Positions 21,650 to 34,315 of a stretch of DNA of 64,000 bases are shown here, piece by piece. The notes under the pieces were generated by a model. That model made no database searches and was not told the origin of the DNA. It saw nothing but the letters and a program-made list of their open reading frames with translations. The stretch comes from Rhynochetos jubatus (lineage: Eukaryota; Chordata; Aves; Eurypygiformes; Rhynochetidae), in the NCBI GenBank assembly GCA_027574665.1, contig CM050657.1, forward strand, positions 13,466,404 to 13,530,403. Direction: 5' to 3'. Positions within the stretch are counted from its first letter, which is position 1. Every line of letters begins with the position of its first letter. A program made the translations under genes and the position numbers.

Positions 21650-22001
21650 CTAACCCTAAGCGTAACCCTAATTGTTAGGGTGCGCGGTTTCCGGCCCTGG
21701 CCCCTCTGGGTTCTGGCTAGGGAAGGTGGGGAGGCAGCAATGTGGGTGCAGTGTTTTGCTCCTCTTGGCAGGCCTTTGCAATGCCAGCTAGCCCTGGAGC
21801 TGTGGGCTTTCTGGTTCTCCGGACGCTAACCCTAAGCGTAACCCTAATTGTTAGCGTCCGCGGTTTCCGTCCCCGGCCCCTGTGGGTTCTGGCTAATACA
21901 GGTGGGGAGGCAGCAATGTGGGTGCAGTGTTTTGCTCCTCTTGGCAGGCCTTTGCAATGCCAGCTAGCCCTGGAGCTGTGGGCTTTCTGGTTCTCCGGAC
22001 G

Positions 22002-22177
22002 CTAACCCTAACCCTAACCCTAATATTTGACGTGCGCGGTTTCCGGCCCCGGCCCCTCTGGGTTCTGGCTAGGGAAGGTGGGGCGGCAGCAATGTGAGTG
22101 CAGTGTTTTGCTCCTCTTGGCAGGCCTTTGCAATGCCAGCTAGCCCTGGAGCTGTGGGCTTTCTGGTTCTCCAGACG
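22002..22177 (+). repeat. HOR marker-1 monomer with intact telomere triplet
   Basis: It begins with CTAA and three CCCTAA (22002-22023), is class B, and carries GGGGCGGCAGC and GTGAGTGCAG in its second half. The same combination is found at 27634-27809, and at 24642-24817 with GGGGAGGCAGC. The fourth marker-1 monomer (30802-30977) has the same second half but a class A, degenerate telomere front. Confidence 0.85.
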
Positions 22178-22529
22178 CTAACCCTAAGCGTAACCCTAAT
22201 ATTTGACGTGCGCGGTTTCCGTCCCCGGCCCCTGTGGGTTCTGGCTAGGAAAGGTGGGGAGGCAGCAATGTGGGTGCAGTGTTTTGCTCCTCTTGGCAGG
22301 CCTTTGCACTGCCAGCTAGCCCTGGAGCTGTGGGCTTTCTGGTTCTCCGGACGCTAACCCTAAGCGTAACCCTAATTGTTAGGGTCCGCGGTTTCCGGCC
22401 CCGGCCCCTGTGGGTTCTGGCTAGGGAAGGTGGGGAGGCAGCAATGTGGGTGCAGTGTTTTGCTCCTCTTGGCAGGCCTTTGCAATGCCAGCTAGCCCTG
22501 GAGCTGTGGGCTTTCTGGTTCTCCGGACG

Positions 22530-22705
22530 CTAACCCTAAGCGTAACCCTAATTGTTCGGGTGCGCGGTTTCCGGCCCCGGCCCCTGTGGGTTCTGGGTAG
22601 GGAAGGTGGGGAGGCAGCAATGTGGGTGCAGTGTTTTGCTCCTCTTGGCAGGCCTTTGCAATGCCAGCTAGCCCTGGAGCTGTGGGCTTTCTGGTTCTCC
22701 GGACG
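22530..22705 (+). repeat. First monomer of the TTCGGG class
   Basis: The inverted hexamer TTAGGG is changed to TTCGGG, which breaks one pair of the hairpin stem. It is not seen left of this point, recurs in subarray II and is common in subarray IV, so it is a useful marker of the right half of the array. Confidence 0.8.
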
Positions 22706-23761
22706 CTAACCCTAGGCGTAACCCTAATTGTTCGGGTGCGCGGTTTCCGGCCGCGGCCCCTGTGTGTTCTGGCTAGGGAAGGTGGGGAGGCAGCAATGTG
22801 GGTGCAGTGTTTTGCTGCTCTTGGCAGGCCTTTGCAATGCCAGCTAGCCCTGGAGCTGTGGGCTTTCTGGTTCTCCGGACGCTAACCCTAAGCGTAACCC
22901 TAATTGTTAGGGTGCGCGTTTTCCGGCCCCGGCCCCTCTGGGTTCTGGCTAATACAGGTGGGGATGCAGCAATGTGGGTGCAGTGTTTTGCTCCTCTTGG
23001 CAGGCCTTTGCAATGCCAGCTAGCCCTGGAGCTGTGGGCTTTCTGGTTCTCCGGACGCTAACCCTAAGCGTAACCCTAATTGTTAGGGTGCGCGGTTTCC
23101 GTCCCCGGCCCCTATGGGTTCTGGCTAGGGAAGGTGGGGAGGCAGCAATGTGGGTGCAGTGTTTTGCTCCTCTTGGCAGGCCTTTGCAATGCCAGCTAGC
23201 CCTGGAGCTGTGGGCTTTCTGGTTCTCCGGACGCTAACCCTAAGCGTAACCCTAATATTTGACGTGCGCGGTTTCCGGCCCCGGCCCCTGTGGGTTCTGG
23301 CTAGGAAAGGTGGGGAGGCAGCAATGTGGGTGCAGTGTTTTGCTCCTCTTGGCAGGCCTTTGCAATGCCAGCTAGCCCTGGAGCTGTGGGCTTTCTGGTT
23401 CTCCGGACGCTAACCCTAAGCGTAACCCTAATTGTTAGGGTGCGCGGTTTCCGGCCCCGGCCCCTGTGGGTTCTGGCTAGGGAAGGTGGGGAGGCAGCAA
23501 TGTGGGTGCAGTGTTTTGCTGCTCTTGGCAGGCCTTTGCAATGCCAGCTAGCCCTGGAGCTGTGGGCTTTGTGGTTCTCCGGACGCTAACCCTAAGCGTA
23601 ACCCTAATATTTGACGTGCGCGGTTTCCGGCCCCGGCCCCTCTGGGTTCTGGCTAGGAAAGGTGGGGTGGCAGCAATGTGGGTGCAGTGTTTTGCTGCTC
23701 TTGGCAGGCCTTTGCAATGCCAGCTAGCCCTGGAGCTGTGGGCTTTCTGGTTCTCCGGACG

Positions 23762-23937
23762 CTAACCCTAAGCGTAACCCTAATTGTTAGGGTGTGCGGT
23801 TTCTGGCCCCATCCCCTCTGGGTTCCAGCTAATAAAGCTGGGGAGGCAGCAATGTGGGTGCAGTGTTTTGCTCCTCTTGGCAGGCCTTTGCAATGCCAGC
23901 TAGCCCTGGAGCTGTGGGCTTTCTGGTTCTCCGGACG
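23762..23937 (+). repeat. HOR marker-3 monomer (multi-site haplotype)
   Basis: This combines GGTGTGCGG, TTTCTGGCCCCATCCCC, GGTTCCAGC and TAATAAAGCTGGGG, an unusual cluster of changes in one monomer. The same combination is at 27106-27281 and 29746-29921, spaced 19 and 15 monomers, so it marks copies of a common ancestral segment. Confidence 0.85.
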
Positions 23938-24641
23938 CTAACCCTAAGCGTAACCCTAATTGTTAGGGTGCGCGGTTTCCGTCCCCGGCCCCTGTGGGTT
24001 CTGGCTAATAAAGGTGGGGAGGCAGCAATGTGGGTGCAGTGTTTTGCTCCTCTTGGCAGGCCTTTGCAATGCCAGCTAGCCCTGGAGCTGTGGGCTTTCT
24101 GGTTCTCCGGACGCTAACCCTAAGCGTAACCCTAATTGTTAGCGTCCGCGGTTTCCTGCCCCGGCCCCTGTGGGTTCTGGCTAGGGAAGGTGGGGAGGCA
24201 GCAATGTGGGTGCAGTGTTTTGCTCCTCTTGGCAGGCCTTTGCAATGCCAGCTAGCCCTGGAGCTGTGGGCTTTCTGGTTCTCCGGACGCTAACCCTAAG
24301 CGTAACCCTAATTGTTAGGGTGCGCGGTTTCCGGCCCTGGCCCCTCTGGGTTCTGGCTAGGGAAGGTGGGGAGGCAGCAATGTGGGTGCAGTGTTTTGCT
24401 CCTCTTGGCAGGCCTTTGCAATGCCAGCTAGCCCTGGAGCTGTGGGCTTTCTGGTTCTCCGGACGCTAACCCTAAGCGTAACCCTAATTGTTAGCGTCCG
24501 CGGTTTCCGTCCCCGGCCCCTGTGGGTTCTGGCTAATACAGGTGGGGAGGCAGCAATGTGGGTGCAGTGTTTTGCTCCTCTTGGCAGGCCTTTGCAATGC
24601 CAGCTAGCCCTGGAGCTGTGGGCTTTCTGGTTCTCCGGACG

Positions 24642-24663
24642 CTAACCCTAACCCTAACCCTAA
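24642..24663 (+). repeat. Intact telomere triplet
   Basis: CTAA plus three CCCTAA at the front of the second marker-1 monomer of subarray II. Confidence 0.9.
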
Positions 24664-27633
24664 TATTTGACGTGCGCGGTTTCCGGCCCCGGCCCCTCTG
24701 GGTTCTGGCTAGGGAAGGTGGGGAGGCAGCAATGTGAGTGCAGTGTTTTGCTCCTCTTGGCAGGCCTTTGCAATGCCAGCTAGCCCTGGAGCTGTGGGCT
24801 TTCTGGTTCTCCGGACGCTAACCCTAAGCGTAACCCTAATATTTGACGTGCGCGGTTTCCGGCCCCGGCCCCTGTGGGTTCTGGCTAATAAAGGTGGGGA
24901 GGCAGCAATGTGGGTGCAGTGTTTTGCTCCTCTTGGCAGGCCTTTGCAATGCCAGCTAGCCCTGGAGCTGTGGGCTTTCTGGTTCTCCGGACGCTAACCC
25001 TAAGCGTAACCCTAATATTTGACGTGCGCGGTTTCCGGCCCCGGCCCCTCTGTGTTCTGGCTAGGGAAGGTGGGGAGGCAGCAATGTGGGTGCAGTGTTT
25101 TGCTGCTCTTGGCAGGCCTTTGCAATGCCAGCTAGCCCTGGAGCTGTGGGCTTTCTGGTTCTCCAGACGCTAACCCTAAGCGTAACCCTAATATTTGACG
25201 TGCGCGGTTTCCGTCCCCGGCCCCTGTGGGTTCTGGCTAGGAAAGATGGGGAGGCAGCAATGTGGGTGCAGTGTTTTGCTCCTCTTGGCAGGCCTTTGCA
25301 CTGCCAGCTAGCCCTGGAGCTGTGGGCTTTCTGGTTCTCCGGACGCTAACCCTAAGCGTAACCCTAATTGTTAGGGTCCGCGGTTTCCGGCCCCGGCCCC
25401 TGTGGGTTCTGGCTAGGGAAGGTGGGGAGGCAGCAATGTGGGTGCAGTGTTTTGCTCCTCTTGGCAGGCCTTTGCAATGCCAGCTAGCCCTGGAGCTGTG
25501 GGCTTTCTGGTTCTCCGGACGCTAACCCTAAGCGTAACCCTAATTGTTAGGGTGCGCGGTTTCCGGCCCCGGCCCCTCTGGGTTCTGGCTAGGGAAGGTG
25601 GGGAGGCAGCAATGTGGGTGCAGTGTTTTGCTGCTCTTGGCAGGCCTTTGCAATGCCAGCTAGCCCTGGAGCTGTGGGCTTTCTGGTTCTCCGGACGCTA
25701 ACCCTAAGCGTAACCCTAATTGTTCGGGTGCGCGGTTTCCGGCCCCGGCCCCTGTGGGTTCTGGGTAGGGAAGGTGGGGAGGCAGCAATGTGGGTGCAGT
25801 GTTTTGCTCCTCTTGGCAGGCCTTTGCAATGCCAGCTAGCCCTGGAGCTGTGGGCTTTCTGGTTCTCCGGACGCTAACCCTAGGCGTAACCCTAATTGTT
25901 CGGGTGCGCGGTTTCCGGCCGCGGCCCCTGTGTGTTCTGGCTAGGGAAGGTGGGGAGGCAGCAATGTGGGTGCAGTGTTTTGCTGCTCTTGGCAGGCCTT
26001 TGCAATGCCAGCTAGCCCTGGAGCTGTGCGCTTTGTGGTTCTCCTGACGCTAACCCTAAGCGTAACCCTAATATTTGACGTGCGCGGTTTCCGGCCCTGG
26101 CCCCTCTGGGTTCTGGCTACTAAAGGTGGGGAGGCAGCAATGTGGGTGCAGTGTTTTGCTGCTCTTGGCAGGCCTTTGCAATGCCAGCTAGCCCTGGAGC
26201 TGTGGGCTTTCTGGTTCTCCGGACGCTAACCCTAAGCGTAACCCTAATTGTTAGGGTGCGCGGTTTCCGTCCCCGGCCCCTGTGGGTTCTGGCTAGGGAA
26301 GGTGGGGAGGCAGCAATGTGGGTGCAGTGTTTTGCTCCTCTTGGCAGGCCTTTGCAATGCCAGCTAGCCCTGGAGCTGTGGGCTTTCTGGTTCTCCGGAC
26401 GCTAACCCTAAGCGTAACCCTAATTGTTAGGGTGCGCGGTTTCCGTCCCCGGCCCCTGTGGGTTCTGGCTAGGGAAGGTGGGGAGGCAGCAATGTGGGTG
26501 CAGTGTTTTGCTCCTCTTGGCAGGCCTTTGCAATGCCAGCTAGCCCTGGAGCTGTGGGCTTTCTGGTTCTCCGGACGCTAACCCTAAGCGTAACCCTAAT
26601 GTTTGACGTGCGCGGTTTCCGTCCCCGGCCCCTCTGGGTTCTGGCTAATAAAGGTGGGGAGGCAGCAATGTGGGTGCAGTGTTTTGCTCCTCTTGGCAGG
26701 CCTTTTCAATGCCAGCTAGCCCTGGAGCTGTGGGCTTTCTGGTTCTCCGGACGCTAACCCTAAGCGTAACCCTAATTGTTAGGGTGCGCGGTTTCCAGCC
26801 CCAGCCCCCCTGGGTTCTGGCTAGGGAAGGTGGGGAGGCAGCAATGTGGGTGCAGTGTTTTGCTGCTCTTGGCAGGCCTTTGCAATGCCAGCTAGCCCTG
26901 GAGCTGTGGGCTTTCTGGTTCTCCGGACGCTAACCCTAAGCGTAACCCTAATATTTGACGTGCGCGGTTTCCGGCCCCGGCCCCTCTGGGTTCTGGCTAG
27001 GAAAGGTGGGGTGGCAGCAATGTGGGTGCAGTGTTTTGCTCCTCTTGGCAGGCCTTTGCAATGCCAGCTAGCCCTGGAGCTGTGGGCTTTCTGGTTCTCC
27101 GGACGCTAACCCTAAGCGTAACCCTAATTGTTAGGGTGTGCGGTTTCTGGCCCCATCCCCTCTGGGTTCCAGCTAATAAAGCTGGGGAGGCAGCAATGTG
27201 GGTGCAGTGTTTTGCTCCTCTTGGCAGGCCTTTGCAATGCCAGCTAGCCCTGGAGCTGTGGGCTTTCTGGTTCTCCGGACGCTAACCCTAAGCGTAACCC
27301 TAATTGTTAGGGTGCTCGGTTTCCGGCCCCGGCCCCTCTGGGTTCTGGCTAGGGAAGGTGGGGAGGCAGCAATGTGGGTGCAGTGTTTTGCTCCTCTTGG
27401 CAGGCCTTTGCAATGCCAGCTAGCCCTGGAGCTGTGGGCTTTCTGGTTCTCCGGACGCTAACCCTAAGCGTAACCCTAATTGTTAGCGTCCGCGGTTTCC
27501 GGCCCCGGCCCCTGTGGGTTCTGGCTAATACAGGTGGGGAGGCAGCAATGTGGGTGCAGTGTTTTGCTCCTCTTGGCAGGCCTTTGCAATGCCAGCTAGC
27601 CCTGGAGCTGTGGGCTTTCTGGTTCTCCGGACG

Positions 27634-27655
27634 CTAACCCTAACCCTAACCCTAA
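27634..27655 (+). repeat. Intact telomere triplet
   Basis: CTAA plus three CCCTAA at the front of the third marker-1 monomer of subarray II. Confidence 0.9.
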
Positions 27656-30600
27656 TATTTGACGTGCGCGGTTTCCGGCCCCGGCCCCTCTGGGTTCTGG
27701 CTAGGGAAGGTGGGGCGGCAGCAATGTGAGTGCAGTGTTTTGCTCCTCTTGGCAGGCCTTTGCAATGCCAGCTAGCCCTGGAGCTGTGGGCTTTCTGGTT
27801 CTCCGGACGCTAACCCTAAGCGTAACCCTAATATTTGACGTGCGCGGTTTCCGGCCCCGGCCCCTGTGGGTTCTGGCTAATAAAGGTGGGGAGGCAGCAA
27901 TGTGGGTGCAGTGTTTTGCTCCTCTTGGCAGGCCTTTGCAATGCCAGCTAGCCCTGGAGCTGTGGGCTTTCTGGTTCTCCGGACGCTAACCCTAAGCGTA
28001 ACCCTAATATTTGACGTGCGCGGTTTCCGGCCCCGGCCCCTCTGGGTTCTGGCTAATACAGGTGGGGAGGCAGCAATGTGGGTGCAGTGTTTTGCTGCTC
28101 TTGGCAGGCCTTTGCAATGCCAGCTAGCCCTGGAGCTGTGGGCTTTCTGGTTCTCCGGACGCTAACCCTAAGCGTAACCCTAATTGTTAGGGTGCGCGGT
28201 TTCCGACCCCGGCCCCTGTGGGTTCTGGCTAGGGAAGGTGGGGAGGCAGCAATGTGGGTGCAGTGTTTTGCTCCTCTTGGCAGGCCTTTGCAATGCCAGC
28301 TAGCCCTGGAGCTGTGGGCTTTCTGGTTCTCCGGACGCTAACCCTAAGCGTAACCCTAATTGTTAGGGTGCGCGGTTTCCGGCCCCGGCCCCTGTGGGTT
28401 CTGGCTAGGGAAGGTGGGGAGGCAGCAATGTGGGTGCAGTGTTTTGCTCCTCTTGGCAGGCCTTTGCAATGCCAGCTAGCCCTGGAGCTGTGGGCTTTCT
28501 GGTTCTCCGGACGCTAACCCTAAGCGTAACCCTAATATTTGACGTGCGCGGTTTCCGGCCCCGGCCCCTGTGGGTTCTGGCTAGGAAAGGTGGGGAGGCA
28601 GCAATGTGGGTGCAGTGTTTTGCTCCTCTTGGCAGGCCTTTGCACTGCCAGCTAGCCCTGGAGCTGTGGGCTTTCTGGTTCTCCGGACGCTAACCCTAAG
28701 CGTAACCCTAATTGTTAGGGTCCGCGGTTTCCGTCCCCGGCCCCTGTGGGTTCTGGCTAGGGAAGGTGGGGAGGCAGCAATGTGGGTGCAGTGTTTTGCT
28801 CCTCTTGGCAGGCCTTTGCAATGCCAGCTAGCCCTGGAGCTGTGGGCTTTCTGGTTCTCCGGACGCTAACCCTAAGCGTAACCCTAATTGTTAGGGTGCG
28901 CGGTTTCCGTCCCCGGCCCCTGTGGGTTCTGGCTAGGGAAGGTGGGGAGGCAGCAATGTGGGTGCAGTGTTTTGCTGCTCTTGGCAGGCCTTTGCAATGC
29001 CAGCTAGCCCTGGAGCTGTGGGCTTTCTGGTTCTCCGGACGCTAAACCTAAGCGTAACCCTAATTGTTCGGGTGCGCGGTTTCCGGCCCCGGCCCCTGTG
29101 GGTTCTGGGTAGGGAAGGTGGGGAGGCAGCAATGTGGGTGCAGTGTTTTGCTCCTCTTGGCAGGCCTTTGCAATGCCAGCTAGCCCTGGAGCTGTGGGCT
29201 TTCTGGTTCTCCGGACGCTAACCCTAAGCGTAACCCTAATGTTTGACGTGCGCGGTTTCCGGCCCCGGCCCCTGTGGGTTCTGGATAGGAAAGGTGGGGA
29301 GGCAGCAATGTGGGTGCAGTGTTTTGCTCCTCTTGGCAGGCCTTTGCAATGCCAGCTAGCCCTGGAGCTGTGGGCTTTCTGGTTCTCCGGACGCTAACCC
29401 TAAGCGTAACCCTAATTGTTAGGGTGCGCGGTTTCCGGCCCCGGCCCCTGTGGGTTCTGGCTAGGGAAGGTGGGGAGGCAGCAATGTGGGTGCAGTGTTT
29501 TGCTGCTCTTGGCAGGCCTTTGCAATGCCAGCTAGCCCTGGAGCTGTGGGCTTTCTGGTTCTCCGGACGCTAACCCTAAGCGTAACCCTAATATTTGACG
29601 TGCGCGGTTTCCGGCCCCGGCCCCTCTGGGTTCTGGCTAGGAAAGGTGGGGTGGCAGCAATGTGGGTGCAGTGTTTTGCTCCTCTTGGCAGGCCTTTGCA
29701 ATGCCAGCTAGCCCTGGAGCTGTGGGCTTTCTGGTTCTCCGGACGCTAACCCTAAGCGTAACCCTAATTGTTAGGGTGTGCGGTTTCTGGCCCCATCCCC
29801 TCTGGGTTCCAGCTAATAAAGCTGGGGAGGCAGCAATGTGGGTGCAGTGTTTTGCTCCTCTTGGCAGGCCTTTGCAATGCCAGCTAGCCCTGGAGCTGTG
29901 GGCTTTCTGGTTCTCCGGACGCTAACCCTAAGCGTAACCCTAATTGTTAGGGTGCGCGGTTTCCGTCCCCGGCCCCTGTGGGTTCTGGCTAATAAAGGTG
30001 GGGAGGCAGCAATGTGGGTGCAGTGTTTTGCTCGTCTTGGCAGGCCTTTGCAATGCCAGCTAGCCCTGGAGCTGTGGGCTTTCTGGTTCTCCGGACGCTA
30101 ACCCTAAGCGTAACCCTAATTGTTAGGGTGCTCGGTTTCCGGCCCTGGCCCCTCTGGGTTCTGGCTAATAAAGGTGGGGAGGCAGCAATGTGGGTGCAGT
30201 GTTTTGCTCCTCTTGGCAGGCCTTTGCAATGCCAGCTAGCCCTGGAGCTGTGGGCTTTCTGGTTCTCCGGACGCTAACCCTAAGCGTAACCCTAATTGTT
30301 AGGGTGCGCGGTTTCCGGCCCTGGCCCCTCTGGGTTCTGGCTAGGGAAGGTGGGGAGGCAGCAATGTGGGTGCAGTGTTTTGCTCCTCTTGGCAGGCCTT
30401 TGCAATGCCAGCTAGCCCTGGAGCTGTGGGCTTTCTGGTTCTCCGGACGCTAACCCTAAGCGTAACCCTAATTGTTAGCGTCCGCGGTTTCCGGCCCCGG
30501 CCCCTGTGGGTTCTGGCTAGGGAAGGTGGGGAGGCAGCAATGTGGGTGCAGTGTTTTGCTCCTCTTGGCAGGCCTTTGCAATGCCAGCTAGCCCTGGAGC

Positions 30601-30801
30601 TGTGGGCTTTCTGGTTCTCCGGACGCTAACCCTAAGCGTAACCCTAATTGTTAGGGTGCGCGGTTTCCGGCCCTGGCCCCTCTGGGTTCTGGCTAGGGAA
30701 GGTGGGGAGGCAGCAATGTGGGTGCAGTGTTGTGCTCCTCTTGGCAGGCCTTTGCAATGCCAGCTAGCCCTGGAGCTGTGGGCTTTCTGGTTCTCCGGAC
30801 G

Positions 30802-30977
30802 CTAACCCTAAGCGTAACCCTAATTGTTAGGGTGCGCGGTTTCCGGCCCCGGCCCCTCTGGGTTCTGGCTAGGGAAGGTGGGGCGGCAGCAATGTGAGTG
30901 CAGTGTTTTGCTCCTCTTGGCAGGCCTTTGCAATGCCAGCTAGCCCTGGAGCTGTGGGCTTTCTGGTTCTCCGGACG
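30802..30977 (+). repeat. Recombinant marker-1 monomer
   Basis: Offsets from about 34 onward match the marker-1 monomers at 22002 and 27634, including GGGGCGGCAGC and GTGAGTGCAG. Its front is AGCGTAA with TTGTTAGGG instead of the intact triplet with ATATTTGACG. The join must lie within or just after the telomere block, consistent with conversion or crossover there. Confidence 0.75.
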
Positions 30978-33900
30978 CTAACCCTAAGCGTAACCCTAAT
31001 ATTTGACGTGCGCGGTTTCCGGCCCCGGCCCCTGTGGGTTCTGGCTAATAAAGGTGGGGAGGCAGCAATGTGGGTGCAGTGTTTTGCTCCTCTTGGCAGG
31101 CCTTTGCAATGCCAGCTAGCCCTGGAGCTGTGGGCTTTCTGGTTCTCCGGACGCTAACCCTAAGCGTAACCCTAATATTTGACGTGTGCGGTTTCCGGCC
31201 CCGGCCCCTCTGGGTTCTGGCTAATAAAGGTGGGGAGGCAGCAATGTGGGTGCAGTGTTTTGCTGCTCTTGGCAGGCCTTTGCAATGCCAGCTAGCCCTG
31301 GAGCTGTGGGCTTTCTGGTTCTCCGGACGCTAACCCTAAGCGTAACCCTAATTGTTAGGGTGCGCGTTTTCCGTCCCCGGCCCCTGTGGGTTCTGGCTAG
31401 GGAAGGTGGGGAGGCAGCAATGTGGGTGCAGTGTTTTGCTCCTCTTGGCAGGCCTTTGCAATGCCAGCTAGCCCTGGAGCTGTGGGCTTTCTGGTTCTCC
31501 GGACGCTAACCCTAAGCGTAACCCTAATTGTTAGGGTGCGCGGTTTCCGGCCCCGGCCCCTGTGGGTTCTGGCTAGGGAAGGTGGGGAGGCAGCAATGTG
31601 GGTGCAGTGTTTTGCTCCTCTTGGCAGGCCTTTGCAATGCCAGCTAGCCCTGGAGCTGTGGGCTTTCTGGTTCTCCGGACGCTAACCCTAAGCGTAACCA
31701 TAATATTTGACGTGCGCGGTTTCCGGCCCCGGCCCCTGTGGGTTCTGGCTAGGGAAGGTGGGGAGGCAGCAATGTGGGTGCAGTGTTTTGCTGCTCTTGG
31801 CAGGCCTTTGCAATGCCAGCTAGCCCTGGAGCTGTGGGCTTTCTGGTTCTCCAGACGCTAACCCTAAGCGTAACCCTAATATTTGACGTGCGCGGTTTCC
31901 GTCCCCGGCCCCTGTGGGTTCTGGCTAGGAAAGGTGGGGAGGCAGCAATGTGGGTGCAGTGTTTTGCTCCTCTTGGCAGGCCTTTGCACTGCCAGCTAGC
32001 CCTGGAGCTGTGGGCTTTCTGGTTCTCCGGACGCTAACCCTAAGCGTAACCCTAATTGTTCGGGTGCGCGGTTTCCGGCCCCGGCCCCTGTGGGTTCTGG
32101 CTAGGGAAGGTGGGGAGGCAGCAATGTGGGTGCAGTGTTTTGCTCCTCTTGGCAGGCCTTTGCAATGCCAGCTAGCCCTGGAGCTGTGGGCTTTGTGGTT
32201 CTCCGGACGCTAACCCTAAGCGTAAACCTAATTGTTAGGGTGCGCGGTTTCCGGCCCCGGCCCCTCTGGGTTCTGGCTAATAAAGCTGGGGAGGCAGCAA
32301 TGTGGGTGCAGTGTTTTGCTCCTCTTGGCAGGCCTTTGCAATGCCAGCTAGCCCTGGAGCTGTGGGCTTTCTGGTTCTCCGGACGCTAACCCTAACCCTA
32401 ACCCTAATATTTGACGTGCGCGGTTTCCAGCCCCGGCCCCTCCAGATTCTGGCTAATAAAGGTGGGGAGGCAGCAATGTGGGTGCAGTGTTTTGCTCCTC
32501 TTGGCAGGCCTTTGCAATGCCAGCTAGCCCTGGAGCTGTGGGCTTTCTGGTTCTCCGGACGCTAACCCTAAGCGTAACCCTAATATTAGACGTGCGAGGT
32601 TTCCGGCCCCGGCCCCTGTGGGTTCTGGCTAGGGAAGGTGGGGAGGCAGCAATGTGGGTGCAGTGTTTTGTTCCTCTTGGCAGGCCTTTGCAATGCCAGC
32701 TAGCCCTGGAGCTGTGGGCTTTCTGGTTCTCCGGACGCTAACCCTAAGCGTAACACTACTTGTTAGGGTGTGCGGTTTCCGGTCCCGGCCCCTCTGGGTT
32801 CTGGCTAGGAAAGGTGGGGCGGCAGCAATGTGGGTGCAGTGTTTTGCTCCTCTTGGCAGGCCTTTGCAATGCCAGCTAGCCCTGGAGCTGTGGGCTTTGT
32901 GGTTCTCCGGACGCTAACCCTAAGTGTAACCCTAATTGTTAGGGTGCGCGGTTTCCGGCCCCGGCCCCTCTGGCTTCTGGCTAGGGAAGGTGGGGAGGCA
33001 GCAATGTGGGTGCAGTGTTTTGCTCCTCTTGGCAGGCCTTTGCAATGCCAGCTAGCCCTGGAGCTGTGGGCTTTCTGGTTCTCCGGACGCTAACCCTAGG
33101 CGTAACCCTAATTGTTCGGGTGCGCGGTTTCCGGCCCCGGCCCCTGTGGGTTCTGGCTAATAAAGGTGGGGAGGCAGCAATGTGGGTGCAGTGTTTTGCT
33201 CCTCTTGGCAGGCCTTTGCAATGCCAGCTAGCCCTGGAGCTGTGGGCTTTCTGGTTCTCCGGACGCTAACCCTAAGCGTAACCCTAATATTTGACGTGTG
33301 CGGTTTCCGGCCCCGGCCCCTCTGGATTCTGGCTAATGAAGGTGGGGAGGCAGCAATGTGGGTGCAGTGTTTTGCTCCTCTTGGCAGGCCTTTGCAATGC
33401 CAGCTAGCCCTGGAGCTGTGGGCTTTCTGGTTCTCCGGACGCTAACCCTAAGCGTAACCCTAATATTTGACGTGTGCGGTTTCCGGCCCCGGCCCCTCTG
33501 GATTCTGGCTAATGAAGGTGGGGAGGCAGCAATGTGGGTGCAGTGTTTTGCTCCTCTTGGCAGGCCTTTGCAATGCCAGCTAGCCCTGGAGCTGTGGGCT
33601 TTCTGGTTCTCCGGACGCTAACCCTAAGCGTAACCCTAATTGTTAGGGTGCGCGGTTTCCGGCCCCGGCCCCTCTGGGTTCTGGCTAATAAAGGTGGGGA
33701 GGCAGCAATGTGGGTGCAGTGTTTTGTTCCTCTTGGCAGGCCTTTGCAATGCCAGCTAGCCCTGGAGCTGTGGGCTTTCTGGTTCTCCGGACGCTAACCC
33801 TAAGCGTAACCCTAATATTTGACGTGTGCGGTTTCCGGCCCCGGCCCCTCTGGATTCTGGCTAATGAAGGTGGGGAGGCAGCAATGTGGGTGCAGTGTTT

Positions 33901-34145
33901 TGCTCCTCTTGGCAGGCCTTTGCAATGCCAGCTAGCCCTGGAGCTGTGGGCTTTCTGGTTCTCCGGACGCTAACCCTAAGCGTAACCCTAATTGTTAGGG
34001 TGTGCGGTTTCTGGCCCCGGCCCCTCTGGGTTCTGGCTAATAAAGGTGGGGAGGCAGCAATGTGGGTGCAGTGTTTTGCTCCTCTTGGCAGGCCTTTGCA
34101 ATGCCAGCTAGCCCTGGAGCTGTGGGCTTTCTGGTTCTCCGGACG

Positions 34146-34315
34146 CTAACCCTAACCCTAATATTTGACGTGCGCGGTTTCCGGCCCCGGCCCCTCCGGA
34201 TTCTGGCTAATAAAGGTGGGGAGGCAGCAATGTGGGTGCAGTGTTTTGCTCCTCTTGGCAGGCCTTTGCAATGCCAGCTAGCCCTGGAGCTGTGGGCTTT
34301 CTGGTTCTCCGGACG
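34146..34315 (+). repeat. 170-bp monomer (one telomeric hexamer deleted)
   Basis: The telomere block is CTAA plus two CCCTAA, so one hexamer is missing and the monomer is 170 bp. It is class B with CCTCCGGATTCTGG and CTAATAAAGG. The next monomer carries AGCATAA. Six of the seven 170-bp monomers have this same follower, so they probably descend from a single deletion. Confidence 0.93.

Larger units (their letters stand above)
20418..32385 (+). repeat. Subarray II: imperfect higher-order repeat of 15-18 monomers
   Basis: Three marker monomers recur in fixed order. Marker 1 is GTGAGTGCAG at 22094, 24734, 27726 and 30894. Marker 2 is TTTGCACTGCC, in monomers starting 22178, 25170, 28514 and 31858. 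Marker 3 is GGCCCCATCCCC with GGTTCCAGC, in monomers starting 23762, 27106 and 29746 (absent from the second cycle). Marker 1 spacing is 2640, 2992 and 3168 bp, that is 15, 17 and 18 monomers. The distance from marker 1 to marker 2 grows from 1 to 3, 5 and 6 monomers. This is a higher-order repeat reshaped by monomer gain and loss. Intact telomere triplets reappear here. Confidence 0.82.

Noticed and set aside
22530..22705. CENP-B box (NTTCGNNNNANNCGGGN) around TTCGGGTGCGCGG, suggesting a centromeric satellite.
   Set aside because: The TTCG start is present, but the required A and the CGGG at the right spacing are missing on both strands. No centromeric role can be claimed from sequence.
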